A DNA stretch of 64,000 bases from Pictodentalium vernedei (GCA_031216915.1 CM062289.1:64921741-64985740), one strand, 5' to 3'. Counted from the first letter of the stretch, positions 1 to 11,900 are shown. Numbers and translations: made by a program. The notes: generated by a model from the sequence alone, not told the origin.

Positions 1-660
1 CAGTTCTTGATCGGAGTTTTCTGTTTATTCCTTTATATGCTTAGAAGTCGAAAATTCTGGAAATAAAATCAGTCCATGAAATAAAAAAACACAATGCACT
101 TCTCCATTGTAAAAAAATCCGATTGGTTGACTATTGTGTTATTTGATTGGTCGATAACTTGATCCATATTGAATGTAGGATCAATCGTACAGTCAGGACT
201 GCTGGCAGGGACATGGTGACAGGGAGGGTGGGGATGGGGTGTTACCCACAATCTTAGCCAAAATTTCCTATTGTTGGAAATTCGAAGGGCAATTCATGAG
301 TAGTTGAAAATTCCATTTATCTGGATTTTAGAACTTCTTTGCTGATGCTGATGTCTCCTTCACTTCCCAAATTCCAACTGTTACTATTTACAGTGTACAC
401 AATATCGAGCTTCATAAATATGCATGATGTCAATCGGTACGAGATTTTTATAGTAGGTTTACTTATCGTAATAAAAAAAAATCCTCGAAATTTACTTCAA
501 GAAAATCACATCCCGATTGAGCTTGAGCATTTGTATTCCATTCCCAGAATAATACCAAATAATAATAATAACCTGATAATTCTATCATATATGTGTTGGC
601 ATTTCAGTTACTAGAATCAATTTTATGCCACCTTTCATGGCTTCATTTTAAAACTATTCT
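1..660. other. AT-rich intron/flank sequence, no gene seen
   Basis: No open frame here has recognisable domain content or plausible splice borders. It probably belongs to an upstream intron of the SLC22-like gene, since the first recognised exon is at 4275, but upstream exons were not identified. Confidence 0.4.
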
Positions 661-666
661 CGGTAG

Positions 667-757
667 TGAATTTCCAACTGGAGGGGGGGGGGGTGGGGGT
701 GGGGATGGGAGGAGGTTCCCATCCCGGTCCCTCCCTCTAGTTGGCAATTCAGTACCT
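667..757. repeat. G-rich inverted repeat with quadruplex-type G runs
   Basis: A left arm reading GAATTTCCAACTGGAGGG and a right arm reading CCCTCTAGTTGGCAATTC are near-complementary and flank a long G run followed by C-rich sequence. A further C run lies at 762-777. It is probably a small foldback element or the edge of one. The G runs could form a quadruplex, but no function can be read from the sequence. Confidence 0.5.
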
Positions 758-830
758 TACACCCCCCCCCCCCCCCCATTCGGAAACCTCTAGCCACGTC
801 CCTGCCTGCTGCTGGGGACGAAGAAAGTTA

Positions 831-3030
831 TTAAAATGGATCAGAAGCCCTACTCTCCCTTGATGTCTCCAAGGCAAGTGGCCCTGACAAAATAAGCCCA
901 TGCCTTCTTAAAAAGTATTCGCCCAGTCTATGTAAACCGCTAACTGATTTGTTCAACCATTTGTTAGATAAAGCGATTTTTCCGGTCCAGTGGAAGCGAG
1001 ACAATGTCACACAAGTGTACAAAAAAGGAGATGCACATCTTGTAGAAAATTACCGACCTATTTACCTTACTGAGCTGTCTTAGCAAAGTATTTGAGAAAT
1101 GAATACATAAAAAGTGCTAGCATTTCTAAAAGACAACATGCTCCTGACACAGTCCTCTCCAATCAGGATTCCTGCTGACGGACTCCACTGTGCTTCAACT
1201 GACTGACATTTACCACACGTTCACTTCCGCACTTGATGCAGGAAAGGAAATCCGAAATGACTTTTGCGACGTAAGAAACGCTTTCGATAAGGTTTGGAAC
1301 AAGGAACTTCTTTGCAAACTTGAAAATTTTGGAATCACCGGTAACCTCCTGAGATGGTTCGAGTGTTACCTGAATCATAGACAGCAACGCGTTGTTAAAG
1401 ATTCTGTATCCTCATCCTGGACGAACTTGACTGCCCAAGGTTCTATACTCGGACCCCTTCTCTTTCTGGTTTATATAAATGATATAGTTCACGGTATCAA
1501 TAGCAACATTCGTCTCTTTGCTGACGACACTTGATTGTTGAGAACACCACCCTGGCAACTAATATAATTAGTAATGACATTAAGTTAACAGAAAATTGGT
1601 CAAAGACTTGGTTAGTGAATTTCAATCCTAATAAAACTGAAACAATGGTCATTTCAGGAAAAACCTGCACACCCACCACTGTCAATACAAACATTATAGA
1701 GGTATCACAACTTAAACACCTAGGAGTGGTGCTCAACAACAAGGGGACATGAAGAACCCATATCGATGAAATAACCGAGAAAGCTTGGCAGCGTATCAAC
1801 CTGATCAGACGCTTCAAGCGTTGGCTTGATTGCAAATTCCTAGACAAAATCTATTTCGCATATGTCCGCCCAATCCTTGAATACACCGATACCGTCTGGG
1901 ATAACTGTACAGCTGGGGAAGCCGACGAACTGGAGAAAATCCAAATTGAAGCGGCAAAAATTTTTACTGGGGGTACCATGAGAGCTAGTAAGCATCGCCA
2001 GTATGCCGAATTGGGAGGGGGCACGCACGGAACAAGGCAGCAAAATCATAAGTTAATACAATTTTTAAGATGCACCACAGCCTTATCACCGCGTATTCAT
2101 CGAACCTAATCCCTCCATCCAGTCCTGAAACCCACGATTACAATCTAAGGAACAATTTGAATCTCATCACACCTTTGTGTCGCACCCAATCATATCATAC
2201 ATCCTTCATCCCCTCTACCACGCGCTTGTGGAATGAGATTCCACCCGAAATTATGCAAAATAGTTCACTTCCACAATTCAAAGGTTACCTATACAGAAAT
2301 CTGAACATTGTACATAACCACTTCTACTTTCATAAATCGCGCTGGGCCCAAATACTTCAATGTCGCCTACGTCTTAACTGCAGTAATCTCAACAATGACT
2401 TGTGCAGCAACTTTCTGTCAGACATATCCCTTTGCCGATGCGGTGAAAGTGAAACTGCTGATCACTTCTTCATTCACTGCCCCCTTTACTCCCAACAAAG
2501 ACATCATACACTAGGCACTCTCCAATGTCATGTTACAACTGACATCTTACTGTTCGAATCTGAACACTATATTCCCATAATGAACAAACTAATCTTCGAG
2601 AAGGCCCACGAGTTTATCCTACTATCAAAACGGTTTAGCTGATGTATATTATAATCCACAAGTTAATAACGTCTCTTCAACGTTGTATTACGATGCATTC
2701 ATGGACTAAAGGCAGACCAGTCACCACTTCGCCGGGTCGCTCTCCCCCCCCCCCCCACCCTTTCTCTCTCCTTTTCTTCCACTCTTGTCTCTTCCCCTTA
2801 TCCCCCATCTACTTACCTATTATTGCATTTTCATGCGTATGTTTATCTTATTATACAGACCAAATCATCTCTGTACCAGCCTTTATTACTGTAACATACA
2901 ACTACCGGGAGACGGCCTCGAATAAGCATTTAGCTTCCTGCTGAATCCTCTTTCCATGTTGAAGATATTTTTGTTCTCAATGCTAATCACCTATTGTCTG
3001 TCTTTTTGGTCTTTTTGGAAATAAATATTG
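831..3030 (+). mobile_element. Non-LTR retrotransposon (jockey/CR1-like) remnant, RT to 3-prime end
   Basis: A broken LINE ORF2, truncated at its 5-prime end. From 840 the translation shows the RT N-terminal landmarks KASGPDKISPCLLK and, near 1040, ENYRPIYLT. A second segment (1190-1534) carries the palm region: DVRNAFDKVWN, QGSILGPLLFLVYINDI and the catalytic FADDT at its end. A stop after FADDT and a frame change lead into 1531-1752 (VNFNPNKTE, QLKHLGVVL). A third open segment (2070-2642) encodes the C-terminal domain, with LWNEIPPEI and a zinc-knuckle-like CRCGESETADHFFIHC. AAATAAA near 3020 may be its 3-prime end. Several stops and frameshifts make it inactive. No endonuclease part is visible upstream. 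Confidence 0.85.
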
Positions 3031-3123
3031 TTTAAAGTAACCGGTAGGAACTCATGGAAAAAGTATTTCGACTCTACATTATTACGAAGAAATGATCAGA
3101 GAGACAACATAGTGTGGGGGATG

Positions 3124-3351
3124 TTAACCCTTTACCCAACGTAACGGCTAAAACCGGCCAGCGCTATTCACAAAAGTCGCCACTTAATTTTCATTAGTTT
3201 TTTTCATTTTTTGTCTCAAAAACATAGGTTATGACACCTCTTTGGAACTAGCTCGTCGAGCTGGTTCCAAGGAGGGGTCATAAAAACATTAGTTATTCAA
3301 GAAGTTTGTTTGCAAGTGTCGTCTGCTTTTCATGTTAGATAAAAGGGTTAA
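3124..3351 (+). mobile_element. TTAA-flanked palindromic MITE, copy 1 (piggyBac-like ends)
   Basis: Bounded by TTAA at 3124-3127 and 3348-3351. The termini read TTAACCCTTTACCCAACG and, as complement, TTAACCCTTTTATCTAACAT, so they are short imperfect inverted repeats starting CCCTTT. TTAA targets with CCC-start termini are typical of piggyBac-superfamily elements. The centre is a hairpin around GAACTAGCTCGTCGAGCTGGTTCC, flanked by TCAAAAACATAGGTTATGAC. It has no coding capacity. Related copies lie at 5584, 11720, 15779, 28758, 44184 and 60174. Confidence 0.8.
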
Positions 3352-4274
3352 GAATCTTACTGTATATCAATAAATTAGAACTATATCGTGCCATATTGAT
3401 GGGTCCGTTACTGAAGTTAGTAAAATAAAACAGTGAGCGTATCAACTCAGTTCCGTATTCCAATCGACAACGTCGGGTTGTTTGTGGTGATTAGATATAG
3501 TATCATACGATAGAACACACCATTCGGCCTATTAGAATTCCCAGATATTTGGATAGTAATGTGTGCTCATTTTGGAAAAATGGGTCGCATTCGGTAATTA
3601 TCTAATTGTTTCAGGTAATTAGATGTTCTATAATGTAATATCAGGTAATCAAACATACCATCCAGACACACCCCTGCTTTCTCTCTAGTCGTACCGGGAT
3701 ATAATAACTACGTGCCCGGCAGAAGGCAATATGGCGGCCTCCTGTAAACAAAACGGACGATGGAAACACGTATATCACACAAAAAAGGTTGCTCAACACA
3801 ATGAGAGTGACATTACAATATGGTCGTTTACTGGGGTTACCATGATATGACTTTACTTCCGGAGTCTCCCAAAACAGTATTGTTCTCAACATTCTATCAT
3901 AATCATTCTACTTATCAGCATATAGGTTGATGTTTACAGTTTGGATGGCATGTCGTGATGCCATTGTTTTGTTCAGGGAGAAGGCAAGTGTAGAACAATT
4001 TTCCATAGGGTTTGGGCAGGTTTCTGTGTGTGTACATGTGCGTGAGTCGGGAGGGTACGACTAGGAGACAAATCTTCGTAAGCCTCCCCGCCTCTAGTAT
4101 CGCAACTCCTCTTGGCCAAATTGTCTTGTGCATCATGTACATGGAATAACAACTTATGAAACTGATAATGATTATTTGCGTTTGCCTTTCCAAATTTAGC
4201 ACATGTATTCCTTACTAAAATATTTAATCTACCCCTATAATATACAATCGTCTTTTGAAGTCTTTAATCTTTAG
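3352..4274. other. Intron sequence upstream of SLC22-like exon, no gene seen
   Basis: Short open frames lack known motifs or family resemblance. The stretch ends with a pyrimidine-rich tract and the AG at 4273-4274, which is the acceptor of the transporter exon. Confidence 0.5.
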
Positions 4275-4505
4275 ATTCGTTCCAGAAAGTATGAGATGGC
4301 TCCTTGTTCATGGAAAACTTGACGAAGTCAAACAGATCATAAAGCGAATAGCCGTAATCAACAGAAGACCCTGTCCTGACTTATCAAACATTGAGGAGCT
4401 AGCAAGAACTGTTACGTCACACAAAACAGACAAATCGTTTACGTATTTAGACCTGTTTCGGACACGACAAATGGCAAAACAAACAATTGTGCTAGCGTAT
4501 ATATG
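4275..4505 (+). CDS. SLC22-like organic-ion transporter, exon A (cytoplasmic loop to TM7)
   Basis: An internal exon of an SLC22-type transporter (major facilitator superfamily), a 12-TM plasma-membrane carrier of organic cations or anions. It begins after AG at 4273-4274, with one base completing the previous codon, and ends at 4505 before GTAATA. The peptide carries VPESMRWLLVHGKLDE, matching the family's PESPRWL motif at the start of the large loop after TM6. A basic helical stretch (VKQIIKRIAVINRR) follows, and then LFRTRQMAKQTIVLAYIW, the entry to TM7. The last two bases plus the first base of the exon at 23960 form the Trp codon TGG. The frame is open throughout. Whether the substrate is a cation or an anion cannot be told from this part. 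Confidence 0.85.
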
Positions 4506-5360
4506 GTAATAGTTTTATTTTTTAACGCTTTACCTAATAAAACGGTAAAAAAATTCGTCATTCCTATTTTATTATTTTTTCACATAAAATATGTCTCGCG
4601 ATTAGTCCTAAACAATGGTTTTCAAACAATGAATGACAATTTTAGTTATTCCAGAACTTTTTTTGGCAAATATCCAGTGCTCACGCTGGCATATTCCAAA
4701 TGTGCCAAATGTACATTTTTGAAAATCTGGTACATCGACGTGAGCGTTTGGCACAAAATTTTAGCACATAAATTCAAAATCACGAACCTAGTGTATTCTT
4801 GATTTTCGTCCATCTAGCTGATAAGTCCAAACTTTGGGCTTCCAGCGAAGAGCTGTAATCAGATTGCACCTAATTGTGAGCACTGTATTGTATGTTTCTG
4901 ATATCTCATCAAGTGAACATGACAGAAAAGTAATCTTGGTCATCTGTGTACACAATGACCAGTCACTCTTCAATTGTTCTTACAGGTAACCTCGGCTTGA
5001 GAAGTCGTGTATTGTGTAAACAAAGCACACTTTGTTTCTTCACCAGCGAACAACTGACCAGATTATCAATTGTCTTTAATTGATGGTGGTACTTTCCCCA
5101 TTGATAAAAATCAAATATTAACACAGTAATAAAATGACAAAGGTTTCAATCCACATGTCGATCAGTTACTGTATAGATCATCGAGGTGCAAATTTTTATA
5201 TAAAAATGCGCAACTAGAACAATGTTTCATAATATTTTATTGTTTTATGAACCATTTTATGGTATTTTTGATTTTATCATATGACTCGTCCGTTTTGTTC
5301 ACTTTAAAACATTTGATATTTTTCTTTCATATTAATCAGTGATAAATAAAGCCTTCCGTC
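4506..5360. other. Start of a 19.5-kb intron, no gene seen
   Basis: AT-rich intron sequence. A stretch at about 4660-4770 (GTGCTCACGCTGGCATATTCC, TTTGGCACAAAATTT) resembles, in inverted orientation, 6085-6180 (TTTGGCACAAAA, CCAGCGTGAAC). These are probably two fragments of one unnamed dispersed repeat. Confidence 0.45.
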
Positions 5361-5362
5361 GA

Positions 5363-5552
5363 TTTCATTGGTCAATTTCAAAACCAGACAATTTGATTGG
5401 CCGAACAAAATACAACTGGGCCATGTTTTCATAATTTGCATAATTGGGGTTGAAATATTTCATTGGTCAATTTCAAATATGGACAGTTTGATTGGCTGAA
5501 CAAAATACAATTGGGTCACATTTGCATAATTTCAGTCGGGAGAATTTACGTT
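5363..5552 (+). repeat. Two direct copies of a 95-bp unit
   Basis: TTTCATTGGTCAATTTCAAA starts at 5363 and a near copy starts at 5458. Each is followed by GATTGGC and GAACAAAATACAA and ends near GCATAATT. It is a simple tandem duplication. ATTGG (CCAAT-type) motifs recur within it, but there is no evidence of promoter use. Confidence 0.7.
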
Positions 5553-5583
5553 ATCTGTCTTATTTAGGGTGGGTTATATTGTA

Positions 5584-5806
5584 TTAATCTTTTACCTTCA
5601 AGCAAAACGCCATTCATTTTTTTTATATTTTCACTTTTTGCTTCCAAAACATAGGTTATGACCCCTTATTAGAAAGAGCTCGTCGAGCTCGTTCCAATTA
5701 GGGGGGTCATAACCTATGTTTTGGAAGCAAAAAATGAAAATTTTTAGTTATACGAGGATGTTTTTTTCCAAGTGCCGTCTGCAACTCAAGTTTGGTGATG
5801 GGTTAA
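5584..5806 (+). mobile_element. TTAA-flanked palindromic MITE, copy 2 (degenerate)
   Basis: TTAA lies at 5584-5587 and 5803-5806. The core is a long hairpin: GCTTCCAAAACATAGGTTATGACC pairs with its complement across GAGCTCGTCGAGCTC. The ends are more diverged than in copy 1, but the AAGTGCCGTCTGC segment near the right end is retained. Confidence 0.7.
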
Positions 5807-5850
5807 AAAGTCATATAAGTGGCTAATTTGTGCGTGTGTGTGTCATATGA

Positions 5851-6009
5851 TAAATAGAATATGAAATGAGTGTTTTTCTCATATAATATTTATGAAACTC
5901 GTCCGAATTTTCCATTTGGGCTCGCCAGAGGCTCGCCAAAACGGAAAATTCTTAGACTCGTTTCATAAATATTGTATGAGAAAAACACTCATTCCATATC
6001 CTCTATTTA
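5851..6009. repeat. 160-bp near-perfect palindrome
   Basis: The left arm (AATGAGTGTTTTTCTCATAT, TTTATGAAACTCGTCCGAAT, GGGCTCGCC) is mirrored by the right arm (GGCTCGCCAAAACGG through AACACTCATT) with a loop of a few bases. TAAATAGAATATG and its complement extend the pairing outward. There is no coding content; this is a foldback-type element or MITE. Confidence 0.75.
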
Positions 6010-6179
6010 TGTAATTTTATGCTTTTGATCTTCCTTCAATAAAATATGGAAAAATGTTTTTATAGTTCTCACACATCAATTCCCCATTGCACAAAAAATC
6101 TCACTTGGCACAAAATTCTCATTTGGCACAAAAAATATTCAGTTTTGGCACATTAAAATATTGAACCAGCGTGAACAAA

Positions 6180-6213
6180 GCAAGTGTCGTCTGCTATTTG
6201 TGTCGGGTAAACT
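6180..6213 (+). repeat. Orphan right end of the TTAA MITE
   Basis: GCAAGTGTCGTCTGC followed by TGTCGGGTAAAC matches the right-end segment of MITE copies 1 and 4. No hairpin core is attached. Confidence 0.5.
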
Positions 6214-6246
6214 GTTTTAAAAAGCTTAAAAATATGATGCTGTATA

Positions 6247-6591
6247 TTGGTGTTTAAGGTCACATACTTCTGCGCAATGGCTAATCGTGACCGTGACAGT
6301 TTTACGGGTGGAGGATACCGGAGAGAACCACCGAGCATCGACGAGCAACTGTCAGCTCCTCAACATTCTAACTCTCTTCAAGCTCCACTCAAGCAGGGTT
6401 AGAGCGCTTGAAGACATGTGCACCATCGGCGTGTAGTACGCCTTAGTACACAGCGTCACCGCGCCCCTGTGGAGGCAACCGGGATAAAGTGCCTTGCCCA
6501 AGGACACAACGCCGGTCGTCAGGGACGGGGATCGAACTCTGTACCCCTAGTATAGAAATCCAACAGTCCACCACTGAGTCACCGTGCTCCC
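6247..6591 (-). mobile_element. tRNA-derived SINE, copy A
   Basis: Read on the minus strand it starts GGGAGCACGGTGACTCAGTGG, an A-box-like tRNA head. A B-box-like AGTTCGATCCC follows about 40 bp later, and then the shared body (GTTGTGTCCTTGGGCAAGGC, GTACTACACGCC). It matches copies at 12050, 23052 and 31611, with the same order of blocks. It is a non-autonomous retroelement that would need LINE enzymes. Confidence 0.8.
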
Positions 6592-7312
6592 TTCTATATA
6601 ATGCGAGGGAACGGCTCTAAAATACTAGCAGGGGCGATTATTAGTTTAGTTTAAACAATATTTTTATTTCAAAAAAATCTCGTTGCATGTTTTCATATCA
6701 AATAACTTACACAATGAATAACAAATAATAAAAACTAAATAATTATACACAATATAACAGAGACAAGAAGAGAGGCACAAAATGTAAGGAAGGGATTCGG
6801 CAGTAAGCTTGAAGCTTTTAATAGTCGTCTCTCTGATAAAATAAATGATTTGCACCAATGAGAGGCTTTTGTCAATTTTTAGATATTGTTAGGAATATTT
6901 AAAAAAAGATACAATAAATGAGACAATCAGGAAAAATAAGACTCTCAAAGACGTAGAACACGAATGACGCTTGATAGTGGGAAGATGAGTACAATAAATA
7001 GGATTACGCTCAAATAATGGGGAAATATAGAGAGGAAGACATGTTGGCACGGGGTGGGGGACATTTTCAAATAAACTCTGTATTTTTTTTAGTTGGGTAA
7101 TAATATAATAACACTTTGGCCGGCCGCTGATTTGTTGCGGTTCTCGGATGAGAAGGCCCTGGTTACCCTTGTACTCCCGACTGCCTCCATATCCCCACGC
7201 TTCTTCTCTCCCCCCAACACACGGAGACGAACTGCTTGATGACATCCCTTGTCCCATTCTTCCCAATCTCTCCGATTAGCATATTAACCCTCTCCTTTGA
7301 GTCCCCCACTAA

Positions 7313-9633
7313 TCACATGTCCTTCATTCTCCCATCCCACTTCCCCATTACACTCCCAGTGAATCTTATTCTTTTAGACTGGTATTTTGGGCATTTTAGA
7401 AGAAAGTGTTCCAGGGTCTCCACCACGCTCAAATTACACATCTGGCACTCCTTTTCACAGTTTTTCCCCTCTGCTCCAGGGACCGCGACCCCAGGTTGAA
7501 CAACAGTGATCCCCAAAGGTGCCATCAAGGTACTCTTCAAAACCAGGCTTCTCTTTATCTCGCAGGCCACCCAAAGACCTCTTTGATTTGACCCCCTCTC
7601 GCCAATTAAGGTTACCATCTCCATGACCCTTTCTCTGACGATTTGTTTACCCTGGTTTGCGCCAACGTCTAGGTCCGAGATCTTCAATGAGTAGTTCTCT
7701 ATTAGTTCCCTCACATGGACCATCCACCCTGTCTTGATAATTGAGTTGAAAATTCTCAGGAACATTACTTTACACCATCGGCTATCGGGGAGATTTACCA
7801 AATAATTAAGATTACCGACTTTCAATAAGTCTATGCTGTCCTTGATCCTCATCCACCCAAGCTCACCCCTGATTGCTTCTAGTGCTGGGGCATTACTCGG
7901 CCCCGTTATCCATCGGCCTGCATCTTTCTGCAGGATTTCCAAGCTCTTTACAGCCGTCTGGTTTAGGGGTATCACTTCCGTACCGTATGTTATACTTGGC
8001 AGACCCACCATTTCCCAAATGGTTTCCCCACGAAATCCTTATTGAAATTGTTTCTCCCTTTTAGTTTCATTTGGTTAAGGATTCGCCTCCCCTTCAGAAT
8101 CAATTTATTTGTGTGGTTTCGGTAGATGCCTCTTCCTGTGATGTTTATATTTACCCCCAGATACTCGTAGTCACCTGTCTCCCCTACACTAATAAGTTTG
8201 CTGCTACCTCCCTGAATACAGAACTCCCCCACTCTCCACCTTCGAGTGGGGTCCACTTTGCACAGGAATAGGTTTGCTCTTGCTTTCATTAAGTTCGAGT
8301 CTCCATTTGCTCCCATATTTCCCAACAATTCCCAGCATTTTCGCTAGCCCCTTCTAGCTTTCTGACACTAGCACCATATCGTCTGCACAAAATAGCCCTG
8401 GGATCTTTAAGTCCCCAACAGCTACCCCCTCGTCGCTATGCAGGATTTCATCTCCTAAACCTTTGATGTACAATGCAAAAAGAATTGGCGAAAGGATACA
8501 CCCCTGTTTTATAGGCACACGTTTTGTTGTTATGTTACCAAGGCTAAGTTCACCCTGTACATCTTTATATAATGCTTTCATAATTCCAACAAACTCGCCT
8601 CCCAAGCCCAGTGCCTCAAGCTTGCGCCACATACCCTCCCTCCATACTCTATCGTATGCCTTTTTAACATCCAAAAGGGCCATAAACATCTTTTTCTTTT
8701 TTGCTTTGGCGGATTCTATCATTTGGGATAGCGTGAAAAGATGGTCAGTGACTCTCCTTCCCCACCTGAAGCCATTCTGCATCTCTCACAAAAAAACCCT
8801 TCTCCTCAATCATCGCCTCTAATCTCCCATACAGGACTTTACAGAAAACTTGTCCGATGTTGCTACTGACAGAGATCCCTCGACAATTATCCAAAACGTC
8901 TTTTTCCCCCTTTTTGTGAATAAATGGCACTTTGCTTTCTCTTCACTCATTTGGGACCTCTTGTTTTTCTATGGCTAAAATGAATTGGGCAGTTAGGCTT
9001 TCCAAGAGTTCCACTCCCCCTGTTTTGATAAACTCGTTAGGAATTTCTTCCACCCCCTCCCGCTTTTCCATTTCTTAATTTTGAGATCACCTTTCGCACC
9101 TCCTCCGTTTTAATTTCGCTGCACACGAAGTTCGATAGATTTTCCTCAACCTGGTTCGTACACTCCGGTGGGTTCCCCATGCCCCGTCGCTTATCGTTTA
9201 CCTTTTCCCAGTGCTTGACTAGTTCTAGTTGTTCTTGATCGTCTGTAAATATGCCATCTTCTTTAATACTCTGTGGGTTACTTCCTTTGTTACGTTTATT
9301 CACACATTTCCAAAATACGTTCGAACACGACCCCCCTGTCGTTCTTATCGTCCTAATAAGACTGCTATTTCGCACTCTCTGATTATCGTCTTTAATCTTG
9401 TTTACTTTATTCCGTGCTTGTTGGTATTCTTCCTTTGCTACCGGGGCCTTGCTGCTTTCCGCATCCTTAAGTTTTCCACTTCTCCTGTATGCAGCACATT
9501 TAGCTTTTCTACCCTTTATGGCCCTTTTCAGTTCTTCGTTCACTCTGCACCCAAGTTCCCTTGTTGGAACCCTAATCTTTCCTACACTTTCCTTCCCTGC
9601 CTCCACTAGGCTCCCAACTATGGCGTCGGCCAT
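7313..9633 (-). pseudogene. LINE ORF2, reverse transcriptase and C-terminal zinc-knuckle domain
   Basis: Segments in order. 9633-9037 is the linker before RT. 8930-8745 has MPFIHKKGEKDVLDNCRGIS (RT block 1-2). 8782-8354 has LLDVKKAYDRVW, KQGCILSPILFALYIKGL and FCADDMVLV, the catalytic block (FADD changed to CADD). 8328-7990 is the thumb region. 8011-7313 is the C-terminal domain, ending with CQMCNLSVVETLEHFLLKC, a CCHC-type knuckle common in CR1/jockey-type LINEs. Frameshifts separate these pieces, so there is no functional enzyme. Confidence 0.85.
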
Positions 9634-9722
9634 CTTCTGGACACTGCCCCCTTGTGTACGGTTGCAAGCTTTGGTTTCAATTTTTCTTCGAACTTCGCCC
9701 AGCCAGCATCCTTTTTGAGTTC

Positions 9723-10460
9723 CTAAATCTCCTTGAAGCTTCCTTTGCTTTTTACTAGGTTTTTGACACTGATCGTCACTGTAATCAAGTTGTGATCACT
9801 ATCCACCTCCATTTTACCCTCATCATCCACTTCTACTCCTAACACCTCCCTCCAAAAATTAATATATGTGAGAATATAGTCGATTATTGATATTCTGTCG
9901 TTCCTCTCCCAGGTCCATTTTCCCTCACACCACGCATCCCTGTTCAGAATCTTCAGACCGAGCTCATTTGTGAACTTCAACAGCTTCCTTCCATTCCTGT
10001 TGACTTTCTTGTCCCTGCCCTCTATGCCTTCTTCCTTATCACATATGTGTCCATTAAAGTCACCCATCAGAATTATACCGAGCCTCCTGTTTTCAAGTTC
10101 TGTGATATTGGACCTTAGTGTTGAGTATATCGAGTCACTCCACTCGGGTTTGCTCCCCCCCCCCCCCCCACCGCACAGTACACAATCCCAAGGGCAATAC
10201 TCTTTTTTTCTTAGATTGATCTTTACCCATCCAATTTCTTTCGATACCTCAGCCGAGGTGCTGACATCTTCCAGGTCTGTGATCAGCGACGGTTTTAAAT
10301 CCTTTTTGATGTACATGCCTACCCCTCCTCCCTTATTCTGGCCTTCCGTTCGCCCTGCACCTATCCGCACGCACCCCCTTACTTGATCTACCCGTTCCTC
10401 GTGTCTCCGGTGGAGACCCTGGATGTTGCTATAACCCACGTTCAGAGTACCGAGAGTCAT
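9723..10460 (-). pseudogene. LINE ORF2, apurinic-like endonuclease domain
   Basis: Endonuclease/exonuclease/phosphatase domain that nicks target DNA to prime reverse transcription. Motifs in order: GTLNVGYSNIQGL at the start, GGGVGMYIKKDL, LGIILMGDFNGH (metal-binding region), WTWERNDRISIIDYIL (S/T-x-IDYI element) and VDSDHNLITVTI (catalytic SDH near the end). A glycine run (10148-10169) interrupts the middle and probably reflects homopolymer slippage or sequencing error. It is followed by a break before the RT part. Confidence 0.85.
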
Positions 10461-10526
10461 TAGCTTCCGCCTACTGGTCCCATTGTTTTCTGGCGCTAGC
10501 CTTGGTAAACTTATTCTGCCCCCCCC

Positions 10527-11674
10527 CCCCCCTCCTCGATCTTATTCACCCCACCTGTGTCCACTCTTGTTATACTTGCCTCTGGCCTCCCACTCCACCC
10601 TCTCCAAAAAAGGCTCCGCTACCCGTAGAATTGTATCCCCCAATACCCGTTTCCCCCATCCTGCTAAGATGCAGCCCGCCACCCCGTACATGCTCGCGTT
10701 GCCCCAAAACGTGTCTCATTGGTCGATAAAGGATATTTCCAGGCCAACACAGTAGTCCTCCAACTCCTTATTCAGCGCCAAAATCCTTGAGTTCCGTTCG
10801 TCCCCACCTCCAAGGACAGGAAGGACCCCGGACACGACTACTACTCTTGCATTCCTTCTTAGCAGTTTGCTGACTAAACCTCTATACGACTCCGCCAAAC
10901 TTACTAACCTTCTCTCCCTGATATTGTTGGTCCCTACATGGACCACCACTACCGGTTCCGATCCTGACCCTGCCACAATACCATCTACCCGGTCCCTCAG
11001 ATCCTCCACCTTCGCCCCCAGAAAGCACAAGACTGTTCGATTAGAACTATCAGGACCACAAACCACATTGTCAGTCCCACGTACAATGCTACTCCCCGCT
11101 ACAACTAATTTTCTTCTTCTCCCAGTTCCTATATCATCTGCAACTCGACTCGTTTTGCATGCCTCTGGCACCCTCTTTCTCTTCACAGTCCTCCTTACCC
11201 CATCTGGCCTATCAACATCAGCAGCCACCTCTCCCCCTCAATGTCCCCCTCACTCTCATCCCCGGGGGTATGGGAATCTAAAACACAGAACCTGTTCTCT
11301 AAACACCGCCTAGCAACCTTGGCAGCCTTACGCCGACTCTGGCCTGACTCTACGCAGCCTTGTCCTGACGCCACCTTCCGAATTTTCCTACTAGATCCCC
11401 CCTCCTCGGTTACACCCCCACATAAAGCATCCCCACGTTTTCTGCCTCCCTGTTTCCTCCTTGAGTCCACAACGACCTTCCATCCTCCTCCCACCTCTCC
11501 GTCATAGGTAACCTTCATTGGTGTGACTCCAGATACACTAGCCCTTCCCAACCTCCCCTTTAGCTCCGCAATTTCTCGCTCGAATCCAACACGCTTCTCT
11601 AACAACTGTAAAATACCCCTGCAGTTGGCACATACCCCACTACTATCCATTGGCTGACCACTACCATACCTCAT
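10527..11674 (-). pseudogene. LINE ORF1-like protein with SGNH-hydrolase-like domain
   Basis: The N-terminal part (11674-11195) has CANCRGILQLLEK, a possible zinc-binding start and coiled-coil, followed by a basic region. After a frame change near 11200, the segment 11228-10716 shows KLVVAGSSIVRG (SGNH block I, GDS-like), then VVVVHVGTNNIRERR (the GTNN block), then VVVVSGVLPVLGGG. That spacing is typical of the SGNH/GDSL esterase fold, known from ORF1 of some CR1-type LINEs. A stop at the end of SFIDQ interrupts it; a further open stretch (FWGNASMYG, RVLGDTILRV) follows in frame. Its likely role is in RNP or membrane interaction, not proven. It is inactive here. Confidence 0.75.
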
Positions 11675-11719
11675 ATCACACTGCCTGCACGCCTATGTAT
11701 CCTCAGTCTCTCCCACCTG

Positions 11720-11900
11720 CAGTTGAAAATCAATTATTTTTCAAAACAATGTCAACAAAACCATATCATGTGACCCCTCGTCGAGCTCGTTCCAATGAGG
11801 GGTCTGATGATATGGTTTTGTTGGAAGTTTTTAAAAAATTTGAAAAAATAATATTTCAAATAATAAATTTTGATATCGTCTGCGTTGGGTAAAGGGTTAA
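11720..11900 (-). mobile_element. TTAA palindromic MITE, copy 3 (truncated)
   Basis: It retains CCCCTCGTCGAGCTCGTTCC near the core and ends TTGGGTAAAGGGTTAA at 11900. The outer arm pair is altered (ACCATATCATGTGACC against GATGATATGGTTTTG). The opposite terminus is not recognisable. Confidence 0.6.

Larger units (their letters stand above)
6890..11690 (-). mobile_element. Nearly full-length non-LTR retrotransposon, broken
   Basis: On the minus strand the order is: ORF1-like protein (11674-10527), endonuclease (10460-9723), linker (9633-9037), reverse transcriptase (8930-8354), C-terminal domain with zinc knuckle (8328-7313), then 3-prime sequence. This is the standard order of a two-ORF LINE. 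Multiple frameshifts separate the open segments, so it is not active. Homopolymer runs (C at 10148-10169 and 10518-10533) lie inside or next to coding segments. It lies in the intron between exons A and B of the transporter. Confidence 0.9.

Noticed and set aside
10483-10755. Plus-strand frames opposite the LINE
   Set aside because: They are antisense shadows of the LINE ORFs, rich in Pro/Ser from C runs.
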